A stretch of 33,443 nt of DNA, taken from positions 1 through 33,443 of the forward strand of contig JBOFEG010000007.1 in assembly GCA_051647685.1 (NCBI GenBank), given 5' to 3'. The translations under genes were made by a program, and so were the position numbers. Source of the DNA: CALTSX01 sp051647685 (GTDB taxonomy: Bacteria; Chlamydiota; Chlamydiia; Chlamydiales; CALTSX01). The notes beneath the pieces are model-generated. The model saw nothing but the letters and a program-made list of their open reading frames with translations. It was not told where the DNA came from and searched no databases. Shown in pieces: positions 17,333-25,243 of this stretch (position 1 is its first letter; the number at the start of each line of letters is the position of its first letter).

Positions 17333-17806
17333 ATGCCCGAAGGGATTAAACTTGCAGAAGAATTATTCTTACAAATCGTAGGAGTTAAGGCAAGAAATGT
17401 TGAATTAGGTCACGGAAGTTTTATTACAATGGATTTTGGTAAAGATATTCTTATAACAAGCAAAAAAACAACGCGTACTAGAAGACGAGGAGAATGGTTC
17501 CTATGGATATATATGTGTGCATGGCGATTAGATCATAAAGGACAACCTGTAGTTGGGGCTTCTGATGAGAGAGATTTTATTGAGTCTAAATTACCTCACT
17601 TAGAAGGTAAGAAACTGTTGCATATGAAAATTATAAGTAATTCTTTTGACTGTCGGTTAGATTTTGATGAAAACTGGAGTTTATTATTATTTTCCCATGG
17701 GGTACAGGAAGATGAACAATGGATGTTTTTTACATCTCACAATGGAAAAGTATTTACTGCAGGACCTGGAATAAGCTGGGAATATGATGATTCTTCAAAG
17801 CCGTAA
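17333..17806 (+). CDS. Small cytosolic protein, paralogue 1 (candidate immunity protein)
   Basis: I do not recognise a named family. The 157-residue protein has no signal peptide or membrane helix. Its pattern includes GHGSFITMDFGKDI (about 26-39), WIYMCAWRL (about 59-67), ASDERDFIESK and WMFFTS followed by KVFTAGPG near the end. It is about half identical by eye to the next gene, so the two are tandem duplicates. The ATG at 17333 has AAGGA a few bases upstream and lies only eight bases after the RHS stop; an in-frame TTG at 17321 overlapping the RHS stop is less likely. Tight coupling to a polymorphic toxin candidate suggests an immunity protein, but this is inferred from position only. Confidence 0.8.
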   Translation: MPEGIKLAEELFLQIVGVKARNVELGHGSFITMDFGKDILITSKKTTRTRRRGEWFLWIYMCAWRLDHKGQPVVGASDERDFIESKLPHLEGKKLLHMKIISNSFDCRLDFDENWSLLLFSHGVQEDEQWMFFTSHNGKVFTAGPGISWEYDDSSKP

Positions 17807-17820
17807 TTCATTTCAACAAT

Positions 17821-18288
17821 ATGTCAAAAGGAACTGATCTTGCGCAACAATTATTTTCTCAGATTATAGGAATGAAAATTACTCGGTCTAAGTTAGGCTA
17901 TGGTAGTTTTATTACTATAGATTGGGGTAAAGATATCATTGAGGAATTAAAAACTAAAGATGGTATTGAAAAACAAATATTTTGTGAATGGCATCTTTGG
18001 GTATACATGTGTACATGGCGTTTAGAAAAAAATAATGACCCTATCATTGGAGCTGGTGATGAAAGAGATGTTATTGAATCTAAAATTCCTCTTCTTATAG
18101 GTAAAAAACTATTACAGGCTGAAGTTCTCAATAACTCATTCGATGTTATTCTTAATTTTGACAAAGGATATCGTCTTCTACTCTTTTCTTTTGAGCTAGA
18201 AGATAGTGAGCAGTGGTTATTTTTTACTTCAAATAGAAAAGTATTTACTGCGGGACCAGGAGCAAATTGGAAATATAACGATTCCTAA
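17821..18288 (+). CDS. Small cytosolic protein, paralogue 2 (candidate immunity protein)
   Basis: The 155-residue protein is the tandem paralogue of the preceding gene and shares GYGSFITIDWGKDI, WVYMCTWRL, GDERDVIESK, NNSFDV and KVFTAGPGANW in the same order. Differences concentrate in the segment between the GKDI and WHLW motifs (about 40-55) and in surface positions, as expected if the two copies recognise different partners. It starts 14 bases after the first copy, with no clear ribosome binding site, so it may depend on translation of the upstream gene. Family and function are unknown; immunity function is inferred from the RHS neighbour. Confidence 0.8.
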   Translation: MSKGTDLAQQLFSQIIGMKITRSKLGYGSFITIDWGKDIIEELKTKDGIEKQIFCEWHLWVYMCTWRLEKNNDPIIGAGDERDVIESKIPLLIGKKLLQAEVLNNSFDVILNFDKGYRLLLFSFELEDSEQWLFFTSNRKVFTAGPGANWKYNDS

Positions 18289-18369
18289 AAAATATGAGAT
18301 GTAGAAGTATTTTAGAGGAAGCCGTGAAAGAATAAAAACAGCAGAGCCTTTTCCTGAATGGAGTTATTA

Positions 18370-18834
18370 ATGAACGTATATGGCCTGCGTATTTTTGAAG
18401 ATAAACACACTATTGTTTGTATCAGTCTTATAGATATTTTAGATGTAATTCCAAATAAAAATGATTATAATTGGGCGATCCTATTTTTAGATGCCACTGG
18501 GGATTTACGAGGGGAAAAATCTTTATTGTCTTTAGAAGAAGAAATTAAAAAAGCTAAAAACGGACTCTACATAACATGGGATGAAATTCATCGGTTATTT
18601 CCAAAATTTGATCAAGTAATCGATTTAGATCTTATCGGATGCACGGATAAAAGTAAGTTACATCGCTATGATAATGACAAAGAAATGTATGAATCGTGTG
18701 ATATTGTTATACGCATGGTGGACACCTCTTATTGGGAAATTTATTCTCATGCTCAGTCCTTACTTCAAGTATACAAAAAAAAATTCTTAAAAACAGAATC
18801 GATTAATATGAAAGTTTTAAAAGACTTGAAATAA
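18370..18834 (+). CDS. Small acidic protein of unknown function (possible orphan immunity protein)
   Basis: The 154-residue protein from the ATG at 18370 is preceded by GGAG at the right distance, which makes this start better than the ATG four codons upstream. It is cytosolic, mixed alpha/beta and acidic. Distinct segments are NWAILFLDATGDL, NGLYITWDEI and FDQVIDLDLIGC, followed by YESCDIVIRMVDTSYWEI. I have seen similar small proteins beside toxin genes but cannot name a family. It follows the two paralogues after an 81-base gap that holds a decayed frame, and its stop overlaps the next start (TAATG). An immunity role is possible; the matching toxin is not in this window. Confidence 0.75.
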   Translation: MNVYGLRIFEDKHTIVCISLIDILDVIPNKNDYNWAILFLDATGDLRGEKSLLSLEEEIKKAKNGLYITWDEIHRLFPKFDQVIDLDLIGCTDKSKLHRYDNDKEMYESCDIVIRMVDTSYWEIYSHAQSLLQVYKKKFLKTESINMKVLKDLK

Positions 18835-19310
18835 TGAATGATGATATGGCTAAAAATTATGTTGGTGATGATGCTCGTCTCACTAAATTTCTTTGTAAAA
18901 CGTTTAGAGAATATACTATATGCTTTATAGGGTATAGCATGAATGATGTTCTCTTCGAATATCTTTTACGCACCTTGAAAGGAATCAAATTAAATCTCTA
19001 TTCATTTTTTTCTTATGCTAGTGATGGAGAAAAAGAAGATAAACAATCCAAATGTAAACCATTACGAATTACACCTATTTTTTACCATAAAAATTCTGGA
19101 TACGACATTTTATCTGAGACACTGTTTGAATGGGCAGAGTTATATGAAAAAGGAATCCAAGGCAAAGAATTAATAATTTCACAATATGCATCTAGAAACC
19201 CAAATGAAAGTACTCCGAATGATAATTTCGTTTCTCGTGTTCTATATGCTTTAACTGATGGACGTTTGATTTTATTAAAAAACAAAGTATGTGAATTTTC
19301 TATTTCATAG
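18834..19310 (+). CDS. Fragment of a SIR2-like defence protein
   Basis: The 158-residue frame resembles an internal part of large SIR2-family proteins from bacterial anti-phage loci. It holds LCKTFREYTICFIGYSMND (about 20-38), the spot where those proteins read RNYTVCFVGYSIND, then a segment ending in ITPIFYHKN, ETLFEWAELYEKGIQGKELI and NDNFVSRVLYALTDG. In full-length relatives the N-terminal NAD-binding half lies before this and a long C-terminal part after it; both are missing here. There is no glycine-rich NAD loop, so NAD hydrolase activity is not expected. The start overlaps the previous stop as TAATG. I read it as a remnant of a larger gene, from remembered family similarity that needs a search. 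It is the last gene of the island. Confidence 0.7.
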   Translation: MNDDMAKNYVGDDARLTKFLCKTFREYTICFIGYSMNDVLFEYLLRTLKGIKLNLYSFFSYASDGEKEDKQSKCKPLRITPIFYHKNSGYDILSETLFEWAELYEKGIQGKELIISQYASRNPNESTPNDNFVSRVLYALTDGRLILLKNKVCEFSIS

Positions 19311-19497
19311 ACTCCCATTTATTACAAAAATAGAAATTAGCATTCCGAGCATAAAAAGAAATAACACAATAATAGCAGAGTGGCTTAAAAAAATTACATG
19401 TTTATTAGTTAGTTGATTTTTCAAGAGTAGGGATTACTTTAATAATTTTTATTTAAATTTTGTAGACCTATATTCTTGCTCATTATTAACATTCTTT

Positions 19498-20802
19498 CTA
19501 ATTTGGAATGATCTCCCAAAGTTTATATTGATTAGCTCCCTTAACTAATACCACGTCCCCGTCTTTTATATATTTCATGAGGGAATCGGACATAAGTTCT
19601 CGATCAGTGTAATGATATCCCGGTTTGCCCGAGGCAATCAATAGATCGCTAATTGCTTTAGATTCCTCGCCTAAACAAAAACAAGCATCTATCAAGGAAA
19701 CTGCAGTACTCGCTACCCTTTCGTGTGCCTTTTCTGTATAACTTCCGAGCTCGTGCATATCTGCAAATACGAGGATTTTGCGTCCAGATGTTTTGGGCAG
19801 ATTATGCATTGCGGCAATGGTGGAATCCGCATTGGCATTATAGCTGTCATCTATAAATGTTACTCCTTTATAACTTTTCTTCTCAAATCGATGAGGCACT
19901 ACTGGCAAGGTATCGATCGATGCAAAAATATCTCTGAAAGAGATTCCAAGCAATTTTGCAATAGCGACAGCTCCTAAAAAATTATCCAATAGATGTTTTC
20001 CAGAAGTCTTTAGAGAAAAGGTGTCGCTGAGTTCTCTATAATATCGGATTTGAAAGCCGAGCTCTTGCGGTAATAGCTCGACATCTCTTCCACAGATAAT
20101 TGTATTATCATGGGATGATTGCATAGAGTCATATTGTGAAATGTCTTGAGTAATAACGCGATATTGCAATTTGGGAGAAGAAAATATTCCCGCTTTTTCT
20201 TCTGCAATTTCGTTTAAGGAAGAGAATCCGGAGAAATGCGAATGGCTAATTTGTGTCACCCAAGCGATCGTTGGAGGCGCTATTTGCACCAGTTTTTGTA
20301 TATTTCCCTTTTCGCTCATTCCCATTTCTAAAATATAAATCTGATGATCACTCGGTGCATTCAACAGAGAAATTGGCAATCCAATTTGTGAATTGTAATT
20401 CTTTGGCGTATGAAATACAGAAAAATGATTCTGTAAGAGGGCAAATAGATACTCTTTGCTGGTCGTCTTTCCAATGGATCCAGTAATTCCAATAATATGA
20501 GCCTTTGCAATGGTATTAATTTTCTCTTGCGCGAGTTTCTGGAGAGCCACTGTGACATTTTCTACAAAAAAGAGGTGAAGTCCATAAGAATCTCCTCGAT
20601 AATATTTGGGAACAACGGCGATAGTGCCGCCTTTTTTAGCAACTTCGCTCAAGAAACAAGTGCCACTCACTTTATCTCCCTCTAAAGCAAAGAATAGACT
20701 TCCCTTCTCTATATCTCGACTATCAATCGAAAAATGATGAATTTTTTTATCGGTAATCAGCATGGGTTGCAGGAGAATCTGCGCTATATCACTGATATGC
20801 AT
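19498..20802 (-). CDS. murF: UDP-MurNAc-tripeptide D-alanyl-D-alanine ligase MurF
   Basis: MurF adds D-Ala-D-Ala to UDP-MurNAc-tripeptide with ATP in the cytosol. The 434-residue protein has IDSRDIEKGSLFFAL (26-40) in the UDP-binding domain, the P-loop GITGSIGKTT (105-114), the PKNYNSQIGLP segment, and DDSYNANADS with ADMHELG in the C-terminal domain. All domains are present at normal length. AAGGA lies about ten bases before the ATG. In Chlamydia murF (CT756) directly precedes mraY; here the island separates them. No ddl gene is in the window although MurF needs its product. Confidence 0.95.
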   Translation of the reverse strand: MHISDIAQILLQPMLITDKKIHHFSIDSRDIEKGSLFFALEGDKVSGTCFLSEVAKKGGTIAVVPKYYRGDSYGLHLFFVENVTVALQKLAQEKINTIAKAHIIGITGSIGKTTSKEYLFALLQNHFSVFHTPKNYNSQIGLPISLLNAPSDHQIYILEMGMSEKGNIQKLVQIAPPTIAWVTQISHSHFSGFSSLNEIAEEKAGIFSSPKLQYRVITQDISQYDSMQSSHDNTIICGRDVELLPQELGFQIRYYRELSDTFSLKTSGKHLLDNFLGAVAIAKLLGISFRDIFASIDTLPVVPHRFEKKSYKGVTFIDDSYNANADSTIAAMHNLPKTSGRKILVFADMHELGSYTEKAHERVASTAVSLIDACFCLGEESKAISDLLIASGKPGYHYTDRELMSDSLMKYIKDGDVVLVKGANQYKLWEIIPN

Positions 20803-20829
20803 TAAATATTTTCCTTATATTCTTGTTAT

Positions 20830-20851
20830 AGTATAAAAATAATTTTATACT
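20830..20851. promoter_or_regulatory. AT-rich inverted repeat between divergent murF and MFS gene
   Basis: Two perfect 9-base arms, AGTATAAAA and TTTTATACT, flank a four-base spacer. The element lies 28 bases before the murF start and 11 bases before the MFS ATG, in a 60-base divergent gap. It contains -10-like hexamers on both strands (TATAAA/TATACT), so it may be the shared promoter or an operator. No clear -35 was seen on either side. Confidence 0.4.
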
Positions 20852-20862
20852 TTTTGTTTTCT

Positions 20863-22047
20863 ATGTCACATAAACCTTTATTGCATAAGCGATCTAAAAT
20901 ACTTTCTATAGCTATTTTGCTAAGTTTAATAGTAATCGGAGAGATGGCAAGAACTTTTCTCGGCAATGGAGCTGGACTTAAAACACAGCACAACTCTCGC
21001 ATCAATTTATTTGTTCTCTTTTTATCATTACAGGTGATCTTTGCTCCTCTGCAAGCTGGGTTATCTGATTTTTATTGTCGAAAAAAAAGCATTATATTTT
21101 GTCTTATTTGTATTACAACCAGTATATGCATTTCTTCTTTGTATAGCTATCGTGTAGATTTACTAACACTTGCGGCTTTATTATTTGGAATTGCTGGAAA
21201 TCTGATTCCCATTTCTCGAGCGGGTTTATTAGATCTTATCTTTCCTCACCACAATTTTAGATTCTATATTGGACTCTCTACCGTATCTATCGCTTTGGGA
21301 TATTGTTTGTCTGCTATTTTGTTTCGTATTCTTCCAACTTTTTCACTTTTATTATTGATAATAGTAGGACTAATTACAGGAATTTTTATAGCTTACTTTT
21401 ATTTTATAGATATTAAAGATACTCTGCCTTCTAGATACAAAGGAGAATTTTCCTTATCGAAAGAAATATATTCTTTATGGAGTGATTTTCTAAAGAAACC
21501 CACTTTCCTCTTAATTTTTTTGACTTATTTTCTGCTCGAAATCGCTTTTTATGAAATGTTTTTCGATTATACAGCAACTACTCCAGAGTCTTTTTTTTCA
21601 TCCATAATTGTTATGTGTCTTGGGTATATTGTTGGGGCTTTATTTATTAAAACGTCAACGTGTAGTGACGAGACATGGATAAAACGAGGGCTCTTTTGCA
21701 GTTTTATAGCCTTGGCATTATTTACCTGTATACCGATAAATCGGCTTGTGATTTTACGCCTTACTTTTTTTGTGATTTACTCAGTGGGATATGGCCTATT
21801 TACTCCTTGTTTATTTTCTTTATTATCCAAACAAGAAGCCTCACATAGTCAAGGAAGGATTTATGGAATTGTCGACTCTTTTGATGCAGGAGCTCTTTTA
21901 ATATCCTATCTGATCAATGGATCGTTTACGAAACCTATTCCTCATAAGTCAACTTTCATTCACTATGAAAACTTTATCATCCCTCTTCTATCCATTAGTT
22001 GTTTTTTTGTCGCTGTACTATTGTATAATTATAGATCAAAAGCGTAA
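20863..22047 (+). CDS. Major facilitator superfamily transporter
   Basis: The 394-residue protein is very hydrophobic, with about 11-12 membrane helices. The MFS loop-2 signature appears as APLQAGLSDFYCRKKSI (about 62-78, from ATG), and the equivalent second-half loop region is weaker. The N-terminus is basic and cytoplasmic. Substrate cannot be told. I prefer the ATG at 20863 over a TTG three codons upstream; neither has a ribosome binding site, so the message may be leaderless or very short-leadered. It is followed after 12 bases by a methyltransferase gene, probably in the same transcript, which suggests transport of a small molecule that is methylated or related to it. Confidence 0.85.
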   Translation: MSHKPLLHKRSKILSIAILLSLIVIGEMARTFLGNGAGLKTQHNSRINLFVLFLSLQVIFAPLQAGLSDFYCRKKSIIFCLICITTSICISSLYSYRVDLLTLAALLFGIAGNLIPISRAGLLDLIFPHHNFRFYIGLSTVSIALGYCLSAILFRILPTFSLLLLIIVGLITGIFIAYFYFIDIKDTLPSRYKGEFSLSKEIYSLWSDFLKKPTFLLIFLTYFLLEIAFYEMFFDYTATTPESFFSSIIVMCLGYIVGALFIKTSTCSDETWIKRGLFCSFIALALFTCIPINRLVILRLTFFVIYSVGYGLFTPCLFSLLSKQEASHSQGRIYGIVDSFDAGALLISYLINGSFTKPIPHKSTFIHYENFIIPLLSISCFFVAVLLYNYRSKA

Positions 22048-22059
22048 TATGCTTTTATT

Positions 22060-22983
22060 ATGAATTCAACGGATCCACTGCAATTTATTAGCAATAGCAT
22101 GGGATGCTTTGCCTTATCTTTTTTATCAACTAAGAATATACTTGGAAAAATCGCTGACGAACAGATAGAAGAACACTCTTTTGAAACTCATAAAGATCGA
22201 ATTGCTATTCGAAGTGCTATTTATACACTGATGCAGTGCAAAATAATTGATAGCGAGAAACGTCCCTATCAATTGACTCCTCTCGGGAAATCTTTAGTGG
22301 ATCACATTAGTTTAATTCAAATGCTGCTCGGTGGATATGGCAACTTACTGGTCAGATCTATCGTAAAGAGTCCTTCTAAATTCCTTATTCACGATTCCGA
22401 AGTCGCAAGAGCTTCTGTCCCATTTGGTAAAAACAGTATAGATCCCATCGTGTTAGAAGAAATACCTCTGCTACAACCCAGGGGAACAATTTGTGATTTA
22501 GGCTGCGGGATTCCTACTCGCCTAATAGATTTCTGTGTCCAATTTGGTATGCCGGGCCTTGGGATCGATTACAGCCAGAAAACACTTGCTATAGGAAAAA
22601 AATTGGTAAAACAATGGAAAAATATTACTCTAGAGCGCGGTGACATTACCAGACTGGAAAAAATTTGGCCGGATGTCGACCTCTTAATGCAATATTTCGT
22701 TCTCCACGATATTACGCCAGCCTCTACATGTATTGAAATCCTACGAGACTACCCAATCCACTTTCCTAATTTTCGCTATTTTATGTATATAGACATTGTT
22801 TTCTCCCCCGGCAAAGAGCATATGCCTGGATTTGATTACGTCCATGGGCTTCAGAATATTCAGACCCGAAGTTATGAAGAAACAGTAGATTTGTTTAGTA
22901 AAGCCTCTCTCACTATATATAAAGAGAAGAAAATAGAGAAACTCCCGAATACCTACCTCTGGATCCTCACTCCTGCTCCATGA
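22060..22983 (+). CDS. Class I SAM-dependent methyltransferase
   Basis: The 307-residue protein has an N-terminal part (about 1-95) that looks like a winged-helix domain, with the YQLTPLGKSLVDH pattern, as in many O-methyltransferases of small molecules. The catalytic domain begins with motif I ICDLGCGIPTRLIDF at about 144-158, the acidic GLGIDYS strand follows, then GDITRLEKIWPDVDLLMQYFVLHD (motifs II-III). The substrate is unknown. The architecture is more like a small-molecule enzyme than an rRNA or protein methylase. It pairs with the upstream MFS gene, 12 bases apart, and its 3' end overlaps the convergent trxB end by 17 bases. Confidence 0.85.
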   Translation: MNSTDPLQFISNSMGCFALSFLSTKNILGKIADEQIEEHSFETHKDRIAIRSAIYTLMQCKIIDSEKRPYQLTPLGKSLVDHISLIQMLLGGYGNLLVRSIVKSPSKFLIHDSEVARASVPFGKNSIDPIVLEEIPLLQPRGTICDLGCGIPTRLIDFCVQFGMPGLGIDYSQKTLAIGKKLVKQWKNITLERGDITRLEKIWPDVDLLMQYFVLHDITPASTCIEILRDYPIHFPNFRYFMYIDIVFSPGKEHMPGFDYVHGLQNIQTRSYEETVDLFSKASLTIYKEKKIEKLPNTYLWILTPAP

Positions 22984-23911
22984 GGTATCTTTCTGCATCG
23001 AGGGCAGCTCGGCACCCATACCCCGCTGCCGTAATCGCTTGCCGGTATCGATAGTCGTGCACATCCCCGGCGGCAAAGACTCCTTCGATATTCGTATGAC
23101 TACTGGAGTCAGACAGTAGTTTTATATATCCATTGGGCTCTAAATCAATATGGTTATTTAAAAAAGAGGTATTGGGTGTATGACCAATTGCAAAGAAAAC
23201 TCCTCCTGCGGGAAATGTTTCTTTCTTTTTTGTGTGAACATTCTCAAGGGTAACCGATTCGACTACGGACGCGCCGCTAACTTCACTGAGTACGTGATTC
23301 CAAATAACTTCAATTTTTGGATGTTTGAGCGCTCGATCTGCCATAATTTTAGAGGCGCGGAATTCATTTCTTCGATGAACTATATAGACTTTTGACCCAA
23401 ATTTTGTTAAAAAGAGAGCCTCCTCCATAGCGGTATCCCCTCCACCAATAACGTAGAGTTCCTTATTTTTAAAGATAGGAATGGCTCCGTCGCAGACCGC
23501 GCAGGCCGAGACTCCTTTTTGCCAAAGTTCCCCATCGCGGGTTCCAGGGATGTCCAATCGTTTTGCCGTAGCACCCGTCGCAATAATTATAGAATCTGCT
23601 TTTATAAGAGTATCCGAGCCTTGAATCACAAATGGGCGTTTTCGAAAATCAACCGCAATTACATCTTCTGGTAGAAGTACTGTCCCAAATTTTTTTGCCT
23701 GATCTCGCATACGAGACATTAAATCAGGTCCTGTAATCTCAAGGAAGCCGGGGTAATTCTCGACTTCAGTAGTAGTCATTAGTTGCCCTCCACTCGGCCC
23801 TGAATAAAAGCCTTCGAATAAAGCTATCGATAGTTTAGCTCTAGCAGCATAAATGGCTGCTGTATAGCCAGCGGGACCAGAGCCTATAATAACTAATTGT
23901 CTCTTTTGCAT
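22967..23911 (-). CDS. trxB: Thioredoxin reductase TrxB
   Basis: TrxB passes electrons from NADPH through FAD and a redox disulfide to thioredoxin. The 314-residue protein has the FAD motif GSGPAGYTAAIYAARA (10-25), the redox CAVC at 137-140 followed by DGA, the NADPH motif GGGDTAMEEA (156-165) and HRRNEFRAS, and the second FAD block AAGDVHDYRYRQAITAAGYG near the C-terminus. Length is standard. A strong AGAGGG sits about five bases before the ATG at 23911. It stands alone on its strand, divergent from potA and overlapping the methyltransferase at its 3' end. In C. trachomatis trxB has a different neighbourhood. Confidence 0.97.
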   Translation of the reverse strand: MQKRQLVIIGSGPAGYTAAIYAARAKLSIALFEGFYSGPSGGQLMTTTEVENYPGFLEITGPDLMSRMRDQAKKFGTVLLPEDVIAVDFRKRPFVIQGSDTLIKADSIIIATGATAKRLDIPGTRDGELWQKGVSACAVCDGAIPIFKNKELYVIGGGDTAMEEALFLTKFGSKVYIVHRRNEFRASKIMADRALKHPKIEVIWNHVLSEVSGASVVESVTLENVHTKKKETFPAGGVFFAIGHTPNTSFLNNHIDLEPNGYIKLLSDSSSHTNIEGVFAAGDVHDYRYRQAITAAGYGCRAALDAERYLMEQE

Positions 23912-24138
23912 AGAAACCCTCTGCTTTTAAAATAGTAAACATCTATATTTCAAAAATAAAGCCTTAAAAAGCAAGATTCTATTACAAAATAGAGAACTAT
24001 TTATTAGAATATATTCATGCACTGAAATACTACTATTTATTTTTCACCTTAATTCTTATAAACTCCAAATTCCCATAGAATTTTTCAGGCAAAGTTTTTA
24101 AACTGATTCCAATTTTTCTCATTTAATCAGGTTTACTT
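23912..24138. other. Divergent trxB-potA intergenic region
   Basis: This is the longest stretch without a gene in the window (227 bases). It is very AT-rich and holds the trxB ribosome binding site next to 23911 and the AGG before the potA GTG. I see no tRNA, no strong hairpin and no convincing -35/-10 pair on either strand. Confidence 0.5.
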
Positions 24139-25242
24139 GTGGAAACAATAGATCGCAGTATTCGATTACAAAATTTGTCAAAATCTATCGGTGGTCACAT
24201 GGTCATAAAAGATGCAAATCTGACTATTCCTTCGGGAGAGTTTTTTGCATTGTTAGGTCCCAGTGGATGCGGTAAAACTACGCTACTTCGATTAATCGGC
24301 GGATTGGAAGAGGTAGAATCAGGGACGATTCATCTGGGAGGCAGAGATATCACTCACTTGCCCATCAATCAAAGAAATATTACGATAGTCTTTCAAAATT
24401 ATGCTCTATTTCCCCATCTAGATGTCTTTCAAAATATTGCCTATAGTTTAACTATTCAAAAGCGACCTAAAGATGAAGTAGAAGAAAGGGTTTTAAGGCT
24501 GGTAAAGGCTTTTCATCTTGAATCTCAAATGGAAAAGTTTCCGACTCAACTCTCCGGTGGACAACAACAGAGAGTAGCGCTTGCGCGAGCCATTATCAAC
24601 AAACCCGATGTGTTACTCTTGGATGAGCCGCTTGCAGCGCTCGACTTTAAATTGCGAGAGCGAATGCTTATCGAACTCATCGATCTCCAACACGAACTCG
24701 AAACGACTTTTATCTATGTTACCCATGATCAGTTTGAAGCACTGACCGTTGCCGATCACATGGCTATCATGAATCATCAGGGCGATATTGAACAAATTGG
24801 CACGCCACAAGAAATCTATGAATTCCCCAATTCCTCCTTCGTGGCCAAATTTGTCGGGACAACCAATATTTTTCACGGCGTTTTGCACAATTTGGACGAT
24901 AACCCAGAATTTGAAATCCCAGACCTTGGAAAAATTAATATAGTGGTTCCACAGAAAAAACCTTGGATGATCAATGGTTCTGCCGCCATTATGAGCCTGC
25001 GTCCCGAAAAAATTTTCATCTCTAAAAAACCCAATACCAAATTCTCTAATACATTAAAAGGTATCGTAGACTCTATTGTCTACTACGGCAGATCTACTCA
25101 GTATAACGTGATTATCAATAATACCGTAAAACTACAGGTATTTGAGCAAAATGAAGAGCATTTCACTCCAGAAAATATTGATTATGACGATGAGGTATAT
25201 TTATATTGGCAAAAAGAAAACGTAGTACTTCTGGAAAAATGA
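24139..25242 (+). CDS. potA: Spermidine/putrescine ABC transporter ATP-binding protein PotA
   Basis: PotA is the ATPase of the polyamine importer. The 367-residue protein has Walker A GPSGCGKTT (40-48), Q-loop FQNYALFPHLDV, signature LSGGQQQRVALARA (about 138-151), Walker B LLLDEPLAALD and H-loop YVTHDQFEALT. The C-terminal 120 residues are the TOBE region found in PotA-type ATPases. The start is the GTG at 24139, which has AGG seven bases upstream; no ATG fits. It is the first gene of the potABCD operon and follows a 227-base intergenic region. PotA rather than another CUT1 ATPase is chosen because of the two permeases and PotD that follow. Confidence 0.93.
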   Translation: METIDRSIRLQNLSKSIGGHMVIKDANLTIPSGEFFALLGPSGCGKTTLLRLIGGLEEVESGTIHLGGRDITHLPINQRNITIVFQNYALFPHLDVFQNIAYSLTIQKRPKDEVEERVLRLVKAFHLESQMEKFPTQLSGGQQQRVALARAIINKPDVLLLDEPLAALDFKLRERMLIELIDLQHELETTFIYVTHDQFEALTVADHMAIMNHQGDIEQIGTPQEIYEFPNSSFVAKFVGTTNIFHGVLHNLDDNPEFEIPDLGKINIVVPQKKPWMINGSAAIMSLRPEKIFISKKPNTKFSNTLKGIVDSIVYYGRSTQYNVIINNTVKLQVFEQNEEHFTPENIDYDDEVYLYWQKENVVLLEK

Positions 25243-25243
25243 T

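Noticed and set aside
19311..19440. Continuation of the SIR2-like fragment through a frameshift
   Set aside because: A shifted frame stays open for about 45 codons after 19280, but its translation does not resemble the next part of the family and AT-rich chance frames of this size are common.
23912..24138. tRNA or small RNA gene in the longest intergenic gap
   Set aside because: No cloverleaf, T-loop consensus or stable hairpin was seen on either strand.
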